Shown piece by piece: positions 1 to 7,497 of a stretch of 9,539 bases of DNA. Source of the DNA: Bacteroidales bacterium (GTDB lineage: Bacteria; Bacteroidota; Bacteroidia; Bacteroidales; UBA4181); assembly GCA_031264715.1 (NCBI GenBank), contig JAISDP010000024.1:1-9539 (forward strand). Direction: 5' to 3'. Within the stretch, counting starts at the first letter, position 1. Each line of letters opens with the position of its first letter. The notes beneath the pieces were generated by a model. The model was not told where the DNA came from, did not search any database, and saw only the letters and a list, made by a program, of their open reading frames with translations. The translations under genes were made by a program, and so were the position numbers.

Positions 1-923
1 TCGTTTTGCTTGACCAGCGCGTCGATTTCCGCCATGTTGTCCTCTACAATCCGCTCAAACTGCCGCACCCAGTAGATACTCTCGGCAATGGCATCGGTAG
101 CGTCTTCCCGGTAGGGGTACTGGTCCATCGAGAGCCAGCCAACATAGCCTGTTTTTTTCAGGTTGTAGAGCAAATCCACGTAAATGGTGCTGTGCACGGA
201 GCCCACAATCATGTCGTCGTCCCACGCACCGTGGTTGTCGTTGAAATGCATGTGGAACAGCAGGTCGCCGGCGCGCTTGGCGAGCACCACCGCCTCGGCG
301 ATGTTCTCGCCCGCCTCGAAGCCGTGCCCGGTGTCGATGCAGATACCCACATTCGGGCAGCCGGTTTCCTTTGCCGCCAAAATGGTATCCGCCATCCGGG
401 CGTGGTACGAGAAATTGCGCGGCTCTTTCGGCTTGTATTCCAACGCAAATTTCAGCGTGGGAAATTCCTTTGCCAGCGCGGCAGTGCCTTCGCGCAGCCA
501 TTCGCGCTCCTGGTTGTAGTCGGCGGCGAGCAGGTAGTCATAGCCGTCCTGCGCCATCCACATGTTGACCACCCGGCAGTTCATCTCCAGGGCGATTTCG
601 CTCATCCGCCGCAGGTAGTCCAGCGAATGTTTCCGGATGGCGGGGTCGGTGCTCGTGAGCGAGCCCTTGCCGTATTCCTTCACCGTGAACACGTCGGGGA
701 TGATGGATACGCACGTCTTGCCGTAGTCCTCCATCCGCTTTTTCATGTCTTTCACATTGTCGGGGCGGATGTCCCACGTGCCGACGAGTTCAATGCCTTC
801 CACGTAGGGGATTTTCACTGCCTGCGCCAGCATTTCTTCCGTAGAGGGATTGTCCTTGTAACCCTTGCAGAAGCGGTCGCAGGTGTTCCCCAAATTGCCT
901 AAAATTACTGAATACTTATACAT
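1..923 (-). CDS. Sugar isomerase/epimerase-like TIM-barrel protein (AP_endonuc_2 type), 3' end cut by window edge
   Basis: The minus-strand frame opens with ATG at 923-921 (MYKYSVILGNLGNTCDRF) and stays open for 307 codons to the left edge, so the C-terminus is missing. There is no signal peptide, which suggests a cytoplasmic protein. It has the layout of xylose-isomerase-like / sugar phosphate isomerase-epimerase barrels (PF01261): VEGIELVG (41-48), FALEYKP with Glu162, GICIDTGH with Asp197 and His200, FHMHFNDNHG with His224/His226, and GWLSMDQYP with Asp267. These acidic and His residues at strand ends are the expected divalent-metal ligands. Family members isomerise or epimerise keto-sugars or hydrate and cleave sugar intermediates; the substrate cannot be read here. 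It is the last visible gene of the operon, 21 bp after the SGNH hydrolase. Base composition is clearly GC-rich compared with the mannosidase gene. Its pairing with an upstream DUF1080 gene makes a role in 3-keto-sugar processing plausible (inference). Fold assignment is good; the reaction is unknown. Confidence 0.88.
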   Translation of the reverse strand, partial: MYKYSVILGNLGNTCDRFCKGYKDNPSTEEMLAQAVKIPYVEGIELVGTWDIRPDNVKDMKKRMEDYGKTCVSIIPDVFTVKEYGKGSLTSTDPAIRKHSLDYLRRMSEIALEMNCRVVNMWMAQDGYDYLLAADYNQEREWLREGTAALAKEFPTLKFALEYKPKEPRNFSYHARMADTILAAKETGCPNVGICIDTGHGFEAGENIAEAVVLAKRAGDLLFHMHFNDNHGAWDDDMIVGSVHSTIYVDLLYNLKKTGYVGWLSMDQYPYREDATDAIAESIYWVRQFERIVEDNMAEIDALVKQN

Positions 924-946
924 AATGATTATAATGATTAATGATT
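922..946. repeat. Short AT-rich tandem repeat in the SGNH-isomerase intergenic gap
   Basis: A 9-bp unit (ataatgatt) occurs twice, perfectly and back to back, at 922-930 and 931-939. A partial third copy (aatgatt) follows at 940-946. The array spans the whole gap between the SGNH stop codon (947-945) and the isomerase ATG (923-921), and overlaps both. On the coding strand it forms an AT-rich leader with no purine-rich Shine-Dalgarno motif. Copy-number change by slippage would change the leader length; that effect is inference. Confidence 0.6.
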
Positions 947-2162
947 AATAAATTTCCGGCACATCCTGCAGGGTTTGTTCAAACATCTGCCGCCCGCCTT
1001 TTTCGTTGGGATGATGATAAATTTCGCCCCACCCGTTGGTATAATTTTCCCAGTACATCATGGTTTGATCGACTTGCTGTCCGTCGCCGTTGACGGAAGT
1101 AGCGAGGTCGAACCGGCAGCCGTTGAGGTTGTATTTGCGGCGCACCCGGTCAATCAGGACGTTTTCGGTCACCTGCGTGCCACTTTCGTTGCAGGGGATG
1201 TTGTTCAGGATGGGAATGGCGCCCTGCGCCTTGATGTATTCCACCAGTTCGCTCAGGTTTTCCTCGGTGTTGCCGCCGTTGGTGCCGATGGTGACCATCA
1301 CATATTGCGCCCGGATGTAGGGCTGTTCGTTCTTGATGTATTCCAGCACGGTGGCGATGGTGCCGCCACTGCGTCCGCTCGACATGGCGTCGCCGTTCAG
1401 CCGGCTGATGATGCGCTGCGTCCACGCCTGCGGGAAACCGGCGGTGGGGAAGTAGGTTTCCGGCTGGGTAATGGAGTCGCCGTAAATGAGCAGCTTCACT
1501 TTGCCCTTGAGCGCATACACGGCCATTTGCTTCACCAGCATGGACGTGCCGACGGCGAGGCCGAAGCAGTAATGATCATACTGCATGCCCACGCTGAAAC
1601 CTTGATTGATTACGCCTGCGCCCACGCCGCCGCTACCGTCGTTCACGGCGGCGATTTCCGCCTCCGCTCCCGATAGCACATCGACAATGCGCACTTTCGC
1701 CTGTTGGTAAATGTGGTAAATCTCCACCGTATATTCGCGGTCGCCCTGCAGGAAGTCCACCGTTTTCTGCATTACCGGATCCGTGGCGATGGACAGGCGC
1801 CGGTTGGGCACATCCACACAGGCGACGAAACCGTTATCGCTGCTCCGGAACACCGCCCGGGCGTCGGCCGAGAGCCGCACGCGGTATTGCACCATGCGTT
1901 CGCTCAGGGCGTAGAATTTATTCAATTTGACGATATTTCCCTCTTTGGTAATATTCAGTCCTTTGGCGGTATATTGTCCCGCTCCGTTCAACAGTAAATC
2001 GGACACGGGAATGCTGTTAAAGTTTTTTTCGTAAAGGACTGTTTTAGTGACAGTATCGACGGCTTCCACTCCTTTTCCACATACCGTCAAGGAAACCGGC
2101 AAAAGAGCAAAGAAAACGAAAGCCCCGTTCATCATATTTGTTTTGTTCATCATGGTTTTCAT
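945..2162 (-). CDS. Exported SGNH/GDSL hydrolase (carbohydrate-esterase-like) with N-terminal beta-rich domain
   Basis: This 405-residue protein has the four SGNH blocks in order. Block I is LLIYGDSIT with Ser230 as the predicted nucleophile, block II is SGRSGGT around Gly266, block III is TIGTNGGN with Asn295, and block V is YHHPNEKGG with His383/His384. Such enzymes are mostly serine esterases; in glycan-utilization operons they often remove acetyl groups from polysaccharides. Residues 40-220 precede the catalytic domain and look beta-rich, like a lectin/LamG-type sandwich. The N-terminus has a hydrophobic export segment (GAFVFFALLPVSLTVC); Cys28 sits at a lipobox-like place, but Val at -1 is atypical, so lipidation is uncertain. 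Met1, 4, 5, 10 and 11 are all possible starts. Met1 is chosen because its ATG overlaps the mannosidase stop as ATGA (2162-2159), which suggests translational coupling. The usual acidic residue three before the HPN His is absent; Glu380 is three before His383 instead. The specific ester substrate is unknown. Confidence 0.88.
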   Translation of the reverse strand: MKTMMNKTNMMNGAFVFFALLPVSLTVCGKGVEAVDTVTKTVLYEKNFNSIPVSDLLLNGAGQYTAKGLNITKEGNIVKLNKFYALSERMVQYRVRLSADARAVFRSSDNGFVACVDVPNRRLSIATDPVMQKTVDFLQGDREYTVEIYHIYQQAKVRIVDVLSGAEAEIAAVNDGSGGVGAGVINQGFSVGMQYDHYCFGLAVGTSMLVKQMAVYALKGKVKLLIYGDSITQPETYFPTAGFPQAWTQRIISRLNGDAMSSGRSGGTIATVLEYIKNEQPYIRAQYVMVTIGTNGGNTEENLSELVEYIKAQGAIPILNNIPCNESGTQVTENVLIDRVRRKYNLNGCRFDLATSVNGDGQQVDQTMMYWENYTNGWGEIYHHPNEKGGRQMFEQTLQDVPEIY

Positions 2163-5143
2163 CTGACCGCTTTTTGATTGAAGCCTTCCAAGGTCAAAGT
2201 CGTCAGGCTGTAAGGTTTAACCGTAAAGGATGTACCTGTGGGATGCCTGCCATCGTCTCCGGGCGCCTGCAATGTGATTTTTTCGGGGTGGCGTTCCGGG
2301 AAAGATAAATTGACTGTCTCTTCCTGATCCGACAGCGAACGGAGGCGTACTGTCATGCGGCCGTCTTTATCCGATGATTTCAAGACAGTCACAAATACTT
2401 TTTCATTATCTATCGCCATAAACGGAGTTATTGACGGGTCTTTATCCGCCACAACGTGAACTAAGGGCTGAGCCTGTTCCACCCCAAACCGGTTTGCTTT
2501 GACCGCATCATATTTATCATGAGGTAAAAGCCTGTATCTGAATGTTACGGCGCCATCCTGCGTTAAAGGAAAATTGGTGTGCCAATGGTTATTCATAACC
2601 CATGAATAAATCGTAGCGCCCGGCTCAAGTTTTTTCACCCAGGGGCCTTGGCCGCCCCAGCTTAATGAGATATTGGCGTACCGGCTCCCATATTCGAATA
2701 AAGGCGCATCAAGCGAACACCATGTTACGCCGTGTGTGTCGTTCGAGACATCCAACCATCGTTGCATGGCAATCCAGTTACGGTTTCCCTGCGGCCACTG
2801 GTCTTTTTCTATTTCCATAATTCCCCATGGAATATCTACCCGCGTTCTCGAATCGGGAATATTAAAGCCGAATCCGAAGTGGATCCCGTCTTTTTCCACT
2901 AAAGGCAATTTATTTACGATATTGGTTATTTCTACCCAGGGCAAGCCGGAAATCAGGCGAATGGTGCGCGATACGTGGCGGCATCCTTGCGCTTTTGAGT
3001 CGATACGTATTTCCGCAACAAGCGGCCCATTTTCTGTAACGGATATTGAATATACGGAATCAGGCTCCGGAGAATCCATGTTTGCAGGCAGCCAGCTGAA
3101 GGAATTGGCGCCCCTGTCAACGTGCCGGTCAATGTAATTATACGTTGAACCGGCCTGACGGGTAAGCGATATGATATTCCCCGTTTCTGGATCGACCGTC
3201 ACTTTGAGATGTTCGTTTTCCAGCGTGTTGTTCGTTATTCTGCATCCTGTTTTGCCGGCCGGTTTTCCCGCTGCGACCCGGTAATGGGACGAGCCGAATG
3301 CCGGAATATCCGTTGCGAGGAATAGCAGTTCCCCGGTAGATAGCCGTTGCGAGGGAACTTCTTTGCCTTCGGCATTGAGCACCCTGTCGCCCCACTGGCT
3401 TTCCGCTTTCGAAAGGACGACGGTTCCGTTTCTTGTCCACGACTGCGTGTTGAATACCGCAATTCCCCCGTTTGATGGCCCGTGAGGAGCTCCTAACGCT
3501 CCGTTTGATTTATCCGTAACAGGCGCCAGGGCTTCGTCAAGTAATACGGCAGAGCGATCGTAAGCCTCATGGAAATAAGACTGTTTCACTTTCCATATCG
3601 CATCCTGAAAAAACGGCTCGCCGGGGTTCTCAAAACACCATGTATGTTCTGAGCCTAAAGCGATATATCGCCATGCTTCGTCAAACTCCAAACGGGGTGC
3701 AGATTTCCCCTCGGACAACATGCTCCACACGGTCTCGGCCTGAACCAGTTTTTCTTTCGCATTCCGGTTCAGGGCTGTTAATCCCGCTGCGGTGCCCAAT
3801 CCGTCTGTCCAATATTCGGTATAATCGCCTTTCACGGTTGGTAACCGGTCGCCATATTTTTTTTCAATCATCGACATAATTTCATGGCCGTCACTGATTC
3901 TGATTTTAGGATAAGCATATTTTTCATTCCATTCTTTTACGGCGTATGGAACATCCGCATCAAGCGGGCTATTGTCCCATAAAGACCATGAAAGGACTAA
4001 AAAATCATACGGGTATTTCTCTTTTTCCATGTCAATCAGTCGCGAGGTGAAATCAACATTGGCATATCCCGTTTTAATGAAAGGCGGAACCTTGCTGTTG
4101 TCCCGCTGTCCGAACCAGGGACGGCCTGTCTCTCCTCCTTTTTTCGAACTTCCGCTATTGCAGTACATTCCCGGCTGGAGAAACAGCACTTTTGAAACGC
4201 CATCGGGGCCAACCCACCAGAACGGATAGCCGTCTATCCCGTTATGAGCATTTCCGGCTCTGTCCATATTGGGCCAGGAAATGATGTATTTAATGCCTTC
4301 CTGTGCCATCACCGGAATGATACCCCACGAGATTCCGGGGATATCAAACTGCTGGAACACATCTGCCGGCTTTCCGGTCAACCGCTGTATTTCACGGCTG
4401 AAGCTGAAAATTTGAAAGAGTTCTTCGTCCGAACATATACTGGTATTGAGATTTAAATAACTGGCATCGATGCCCAGCTGTCCTTTTCGTATGGCATTCA
4501 ACAGCCTGTCCCGCAATTCCGGGTTGGACATCCACAAACGTTCAAGAGGCCAGGTGACTTCAGGATTCCATACAAATCTGGAGCCTTCAGGAAAATGCGC
4601 TGTTTCTTCTGCAAGTTTAATGCCTTCTATAATATTCGTCTTGTGAAGCATTTCAATATTCTTGTGGGTATTGGTATATCCGATATCAACATGTGAATGA
4701 TTGTACAGATAAATATTCCAGTAACGCATGGGAGGAACAAGTAACTCCTGTCGGGTTGTCCCGTTTTTATGTTGAATACTTAATGTAGCCTTACAGCTGT
4801 CCTTAACGGCTACGTTTGCGGGCAGTAAAACTTCTACAATCGCGGAATCTTTTGCATTCAGGACGAATTGGGTTTGCTCCGTTTTGTTTTCGGCGAACGC
4901 CTGTATGGAAAAGCTTCCTTTCAGTTCCTTGCCTTTTATTTTTACGAGAACCAAACGTGCCGGCGCTTTATCCTGATTGTAAAGATATACCGGTCGAACA
5001 TCGCACTCCATGGACAATGATTCAAACGCAACATCCCATGATTGCGCTTCGGTAAACTGCCCACATAAAAACAGATACACCACCGGCAACAAATAAACTT
5101 TTATCTTATTCTTATTCATTATAAATGTCCTGCGTGAAAACAT
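2159..5143 (-). CDS. GH38-like alpha-mannosidase, exported
   Basis: The product is 994 residues, about the usual size for a bacterial GH38 enzyme plus an N-terminal beta domain (35-138). The catalytic domain starts at about 140 with YNHSHVDIGYT: His151 and Asp153 match the HxD zinc ligands of GH38. FQQFDIPGISW supplies Asp267 as the likely nucleophile, aligned by eye with the D-x-F-G motif of mannosidases. LGSEHTW supplies His500 as the likely late zinc ligand. A helical segment follows (about 505-545), then the beta-rich C-terminal domain with the typical LENEHLKVTVDPETGNI stretch. GH38 enzymes cleave alpha-mannosides with retention and need zinc. The N-terminus is an export signal. ATG 5143 leaves a 16-bp gap to the upstream gene, similar to the other junctions; ATG 5119 (MNKNKIKVYLLPV) would give a more typical signal peptide and is a real alternative. 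The stop overlaps the SGNH start. Linkage and substrate are unknown, and the motifs are divergent enough that non-mannose specificity is possible. Confidence 0.86.
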   Translation of the reverse strand: MFSRRTFIMNKNKIKVYLLPVVYLFLCGQFTEAQSWDVAFESLSMECDVRPVYLYNQDKAPARLVLVKIKGKELKGSFSIQAFAENKTEQTQFVLNAKDSAIVEVLLPANVAVKDSCKATLSIQHKNGTTRQELLVPPMRYWNIYLYNHSHVDIGYTNTHKNIEMLHKTNIIEGIKLAEETAHFPEGSRFVWNPEVTWPLERLWMSNPELRDRLLNAIRKGQLGIDASYLNLNTSICSDEELFQIFSFSREIQRLTGKPADVFQQFDIPGISWGIIPVMAQEGIKYIISWPNMDRAGNAHNGIDGYPFWWVGPDGVSKVLFLQPGMYCNSGSSKKGGETGRPWFGQRDNSKVPPFIKTGYANVDFTSRLIDMEKEKYPYDFLVLSWSLWDNSPLDADVPYAVKEWNEKYAYPKIRISDGHEIMSMIEKKYGDRLPTVKGDYTEYWTDGLGTAAGLTALNRNAKEKLVQAETVWSMLSEGKSAPRLEFDEAWRYIALGSEHTWCFENPGEPFFQDAIWKVKQSYFHEAYDRSAVLLDEALAPVTDKSNGALGAPHGPSNGGIAVFNTQSWTRNGTVVLSKAESQWGDRVLNAEGKEVPSQRLSTGELLFLATDIPAFGSSHYRVAAGKPAGKTGCRITNNTLENEHLKVTVDPETGNIISLTRQAGSTYNYIDRHVDRGANSFSWLPANMDSPEPDSVYSISVTENGPLVAEIRIDSKAQGCRHVSRTIRLISGLPWVEITNIVNKLPLVEKDGIHFGFGFNIPDSRTRVDIPWGIMEIEKDQWPQGNRNWIAMQRWLDVSNDTHGVTWCSLDAPLFEYGSRYANISLSWGGQGPWVKKLEPGATIYSWVMNNHWHTNFPLTQDGAVTFRYRLLPHDKYDAVKANRFGVEQAQPLVHVVADKDPSITPFMAIDNEKVFVTVLKSSDKDGRMTVRLRSLSDQEETVNLSFPERHPEKITLQAPGDDGRHPTGTSFTVKPYSLTTLTLEGFNQKAVR

Positions 5144-5159
5144 AAAAATGTAAAAAATA

Positions 5160-6767
5160 TTATTCTTTTTTAAAAATTGATGATTGTATTGCTCCTATAT
5201 CCGGTGGGGTGTCCGGCGGTATCGGATTGCCTAATATATCCTGTGCGCCGTTGGATGGGAATACCAGTCCTTTTTTCCGGCAAGGCGAATCCGCACTTAT
5301 CGCGTAACAAGCCAGGTTTTCCACATTCCCGCCGCCATTGCCCGGATTGGCAAACAATGGATCTGCCGCTATTTGCAACGAATCGAAAGGATATGAACAG
5401 TTGCCTGCATAGCAATTGTTGCGCATGACGCCCAACTCAGGAGACCATGGCGTATATTTCGGATGGCTCCAGTTCCGTATTTCTATTTTGCCGGTACCCG
5501 TTGCCATAAATATATTGTTTTCGATGTGGGCCCGCGGAATAATACATGTTGTATCCGAATCCACATAGAACGTATTGTTGTATATCCGGTTGTTCTCCTC
5601 CACAGCGCCTATCAGAAAAAGGATATGCGTACGGTCGTTTTCGCTGATGTTATAGCGGATGATATTGTCGACGGCGGTATTCATCAGCAGCAGGAAACCG
5701 CCCGCGTTATTCCGGCTGTAATTGTACTGGAGGATACAACCGTCACAGTTATAATCAAAATCATAAGCCATCCCATCGAGATTGTACGGGAGCCTCGCAC
5801 AATCATACACCGCATTGTACTGTATCACCCCATTCAGGCAGTGATGAAACCAAACAGCGGCAGCACAGGGCGCCCAAAAATCCTCTTCAAAGCAGGCAGG
5901 GTCACCGGCTTTTTTGCAACAACGCCGTACCGTATTCCGTTCAACCAGCGGCCTGTCAGACCCAAGCACCAGGATGCCGTCTCCGCCAATGTCCTCAAGC
6001 AAATTGCCCCTGATCACCACATTTCGGGAGGGAATCAATCCGGGAAGAAAGATACTGGCCCTGCCGGGACCTGCACTGGTCCAAACCAAAATACCGCAAC
6101 GATCGGCTTCATAAATCCGGTTGTTTTCAATCAGTACTTCGTCAAAGCTGGTGGCGAAATGAGGCCTGTGTCCCTCTTCATTCACATTGACCGATTCTTC
6201 ATCGGAACTGCTGCTGTATCCCGGCACGCCTACCCATATAGCGCTGTGCTCATACATCTTCATGATACCGGTCAAATGGTGCAACACACAATTACGGATC
6301 ACGATATGTTTCAGTACGTGGTCGGCAGTGGTAGCTATCACATGGATGCCTCCCACCTTACGTTCCCCGGGTTGCGACATGCTTGCCGTCAATTCTAAAT
6401 GATTGATTTCCCAGTATTCCTGATTTTCAAGCAAAAGAACCGCCCCCGGCAACGAATCCTGGTCTATTTTCGGCAAAGCCCCCTCTCCGTAACGGTCTAT
6501 ACATACCGGCGCGCCTTCCGTGCCCGATCCTTGGGGGCGCAATTGCCCGTGCCATACGCTTCCGGATTGAAACAAAATACGGTCGCCCGCCGCAAAATGC
6601 TGCACATTCACTTTGTCAAGTGACTTCCATGCCTTTTCCGGCGATAAGCCGTCATTCGCATCATTTCCGGCGGCGGCGCTCACGTAATACGTATGCCCTG
6701 CCGGATTGTTACACGATAATCCCGCCAATAGTATGACGGCGATGACGGCTGTTTTTAAATACTTCAC
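5160..6767 (-). CDS. Right-handed parallel beta-helix lipoprotein (possible polysaccharide lyase or glycosidase)
   Basis: This 535-residue protein begins with GTG (6767-6765). No other in-frame start would keep the signal, since the next Met is at about residue 129. The leader MKYLKTAVIAVILLAGLSC ends in a good lipobox with Cys19, predicting a lipoprotein. The mature part opens with TYYVSAAAGNDANDGLSP (26-43), the common beginning of Bacteroidota beta-helix proteins. Repeated rungs follow with Asn-rich turns: IVIRNCVL, VLIENNRIY, VVIRGNLL, LVERNTVRR, VIQYNAVYD, CILQYNYSRNN, IIRYNISEND, RIYNNTFY. DGMAYDFDYNCDG (331-343) carries Asp336 and Asp338 in a rung near the centre, a possible active site. 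The protein has 17 cysteines including the lipid one, which is high for an exported Bacteroidota protein. Pectate-lyase-fold enzymes act on polysaccharides, but no family-specific motif is recognised and the activity is unknown. It lies 12 bp after the DUF1080 gene and 16 bp before the mannosidase-like gene. Confidence 0.85.
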   Translation of the reverse strand: MKYLKTAVIAVILLAGLSCNNPAGHTYYVSAAAGNDANDGLSPEKAWKSLDKVNVQHFAAGDRILFQSGSVWHGQLRPQGSGTEGAPVCIDRYGEGALPKIDQDSLPGAVLLLENQEYWEINHLELTASMSQPGERKVGGIHVIATTADHVLKHIVIRNCVLHHLTGIMKMYEHSAIWVGVPGYSSSSDEESVNVNEEGHRPHFATSFDEVLIENNRIYEADRCGILVWTSAGPGRASIFLPGLIPSRNVVIRGNLLEDIGGDGILVLGSDRPLVERNTVRRCCKKAGDPACFEEDFWAPCAAAVWFHHCLNGVIQYNAVYDCARLPYNLDGMAYDFDYNCDGCILQYNYSRNNAGGFLLLMNTAVDNIIRYNISENDRTHILFLIGAVEENNRIYNNTFYVDSDTTCIIPRAHIENNIFMATGTGKIEIRNWSHPKYTPWSPELGVMRNNCYAGNCSYPFDSLQIAADPLFANPGNGGGNVENLACYAISADSPCRKKGLVFPSNGAQDILGNPIPPDTPPDIGAIQSSIFKKE

Positions 6768-6779
6768 GAGAATTTGTAT

Positions 6780-7481
6780 TTACTTTTTCAGTTCTTTGAT
6801 CCTGAGATTTCTGAACGCTACTGCATAACCATGCCCGAGAAAGCCGATGTGCCCGCTTTTGTTGGATAATCCGGGATGCTCGCGGTGGTCGGCGGTTTCG
6901 GTGAAGTTTTTGCTGGCTTCGGCTATATCGCCGTCAAGAATCACCGTTCCGTTGAGCGTTACGGTGATGCGGTTACCCTTGGCGATGACTTCCTGCGTGT
7001 TCCACTCGCCGACAGGTTTCTGAAAACCGCGCTTGGCAGGTATCACGCCATATACGGAGCCGTGGTACTGGTAGGGTTGCAGGTTTTTATACATCTCCGC
7101 TTCATTGTCTAATATTTGCAGTTCCATGCCTGCGTAGGCCGCATCTCCTTCCAGCGGCGCCCGGATGCCCAGGCCATTGTTGGCGTCGGGCGTCAACCGG
7201 AACTCGAAACGCAGGATAAAATCCGAATATTCCTTGCCGGTATATAAGCTGCCGTCCCCACCTCTCGCAGGATCGCATAAGATCATACCATCGGCGGCAT
7301 AATAATCTTTCAGGTTCCCTACCCAGTTCGACAAATCGACGCCGTTGAACAGCGGCACAAAACCTTCCTTTTTTTCGACCCTGGATACCTGATAAGGTTT
7401 GGAAGCCTGAGCGGATACATGAAGAGCGGTAAGCAAACAAACGCTTACCGGAATAATTAAAAATTTGAATTTGTTATGCAT
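6780..7481 (-). CDS. Secreted DUF1080 protein (3-keto-disaccharide hydrolase/lyase-like, PF06439)
   Basis: This 233-residue protein is one DUF1080 beta-sandwich after a signal peptide (KFKFLIIPVSVCLLTALHVSAQA, cleavage likely after the AQA at 24-26). Family hallmarks in order are FVPLFNGVDLSNW (41-53), GSLYTGKEYSDFILRFEFRL (77-96), NNGLGIRAP (101-109), GMELQILDN (118-126), YHGSVYGV (139-146), GEWNTQEV (158-165), ITVTLNGTVILD (172-183) and GHIGFLGHG (210-218). The fold resembles concanavalin-type lectins and glucanases. The family is now linked to cleavage of glycosides whose C3 hydroxyl has been oxidised to a ketone. Such enzymes need a partner Gfo/Idh/MocA oxidoreductase, none of which is in this window. 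It is the second gene of the operon, 16 bp after the first and 12 bp before the beta-helix gene. Domain assignment is firm; whether this member is a lyase, a hydrolase or only a glycan-binding protein is open. Confidence 0.93.
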   Translation of the reverse strand: MHNKFKFLIIPVSVCLLTALHVSAQASKPYQVSRVEKKEGFVPLFNGVDLSNWVGNLKDYYAADGMILCDPARGGDGSLYTGKEYSDFILRFEFRLTPDANNGLGIRAPLEGDAAYAGMELQILDNEAEMYKNLQPYQYHGSVYGVIPAKRGFQKPVGEWNTQEVIAKGNRITVTLNGTVILDGDIAEASKNFTETADHREHPGLSNKSGHIGFLGHGYAVAFRNLRIKELKK

Positions 7482-7497
7482 AATATTTATGATTTTG

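Noticed and set aside
6..902. Plus-strand open frame of 298 codons spanning almost the whole isomerase gene
   Set aside because: It is antisense to a minus-strand frame with clear TIM-barrel motifs. Its length follows from the high GC content, and its translation shows no recognisable domain.
975..1676. Plus-strand open frame of 233 codons inside the SGNH gene
   Set aside because: It is the antisense shadow of the GDS, GTN and HPN block-bearing frame.
2060..2110. Lipobox in the SGNH hydrolase (LTVC)
   Set aside because: Val directly before the Cys is atypical for signal peptidase II, so lipidation is not claimed.
5463..6398. Plus-strand open frame of 311 codons inside the beta-helix gene
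   Set aside because: The opposite frame has a lipobox and regular beta-helix rungs. This one has no coherent motifs and lies in the antisense of a better gene.
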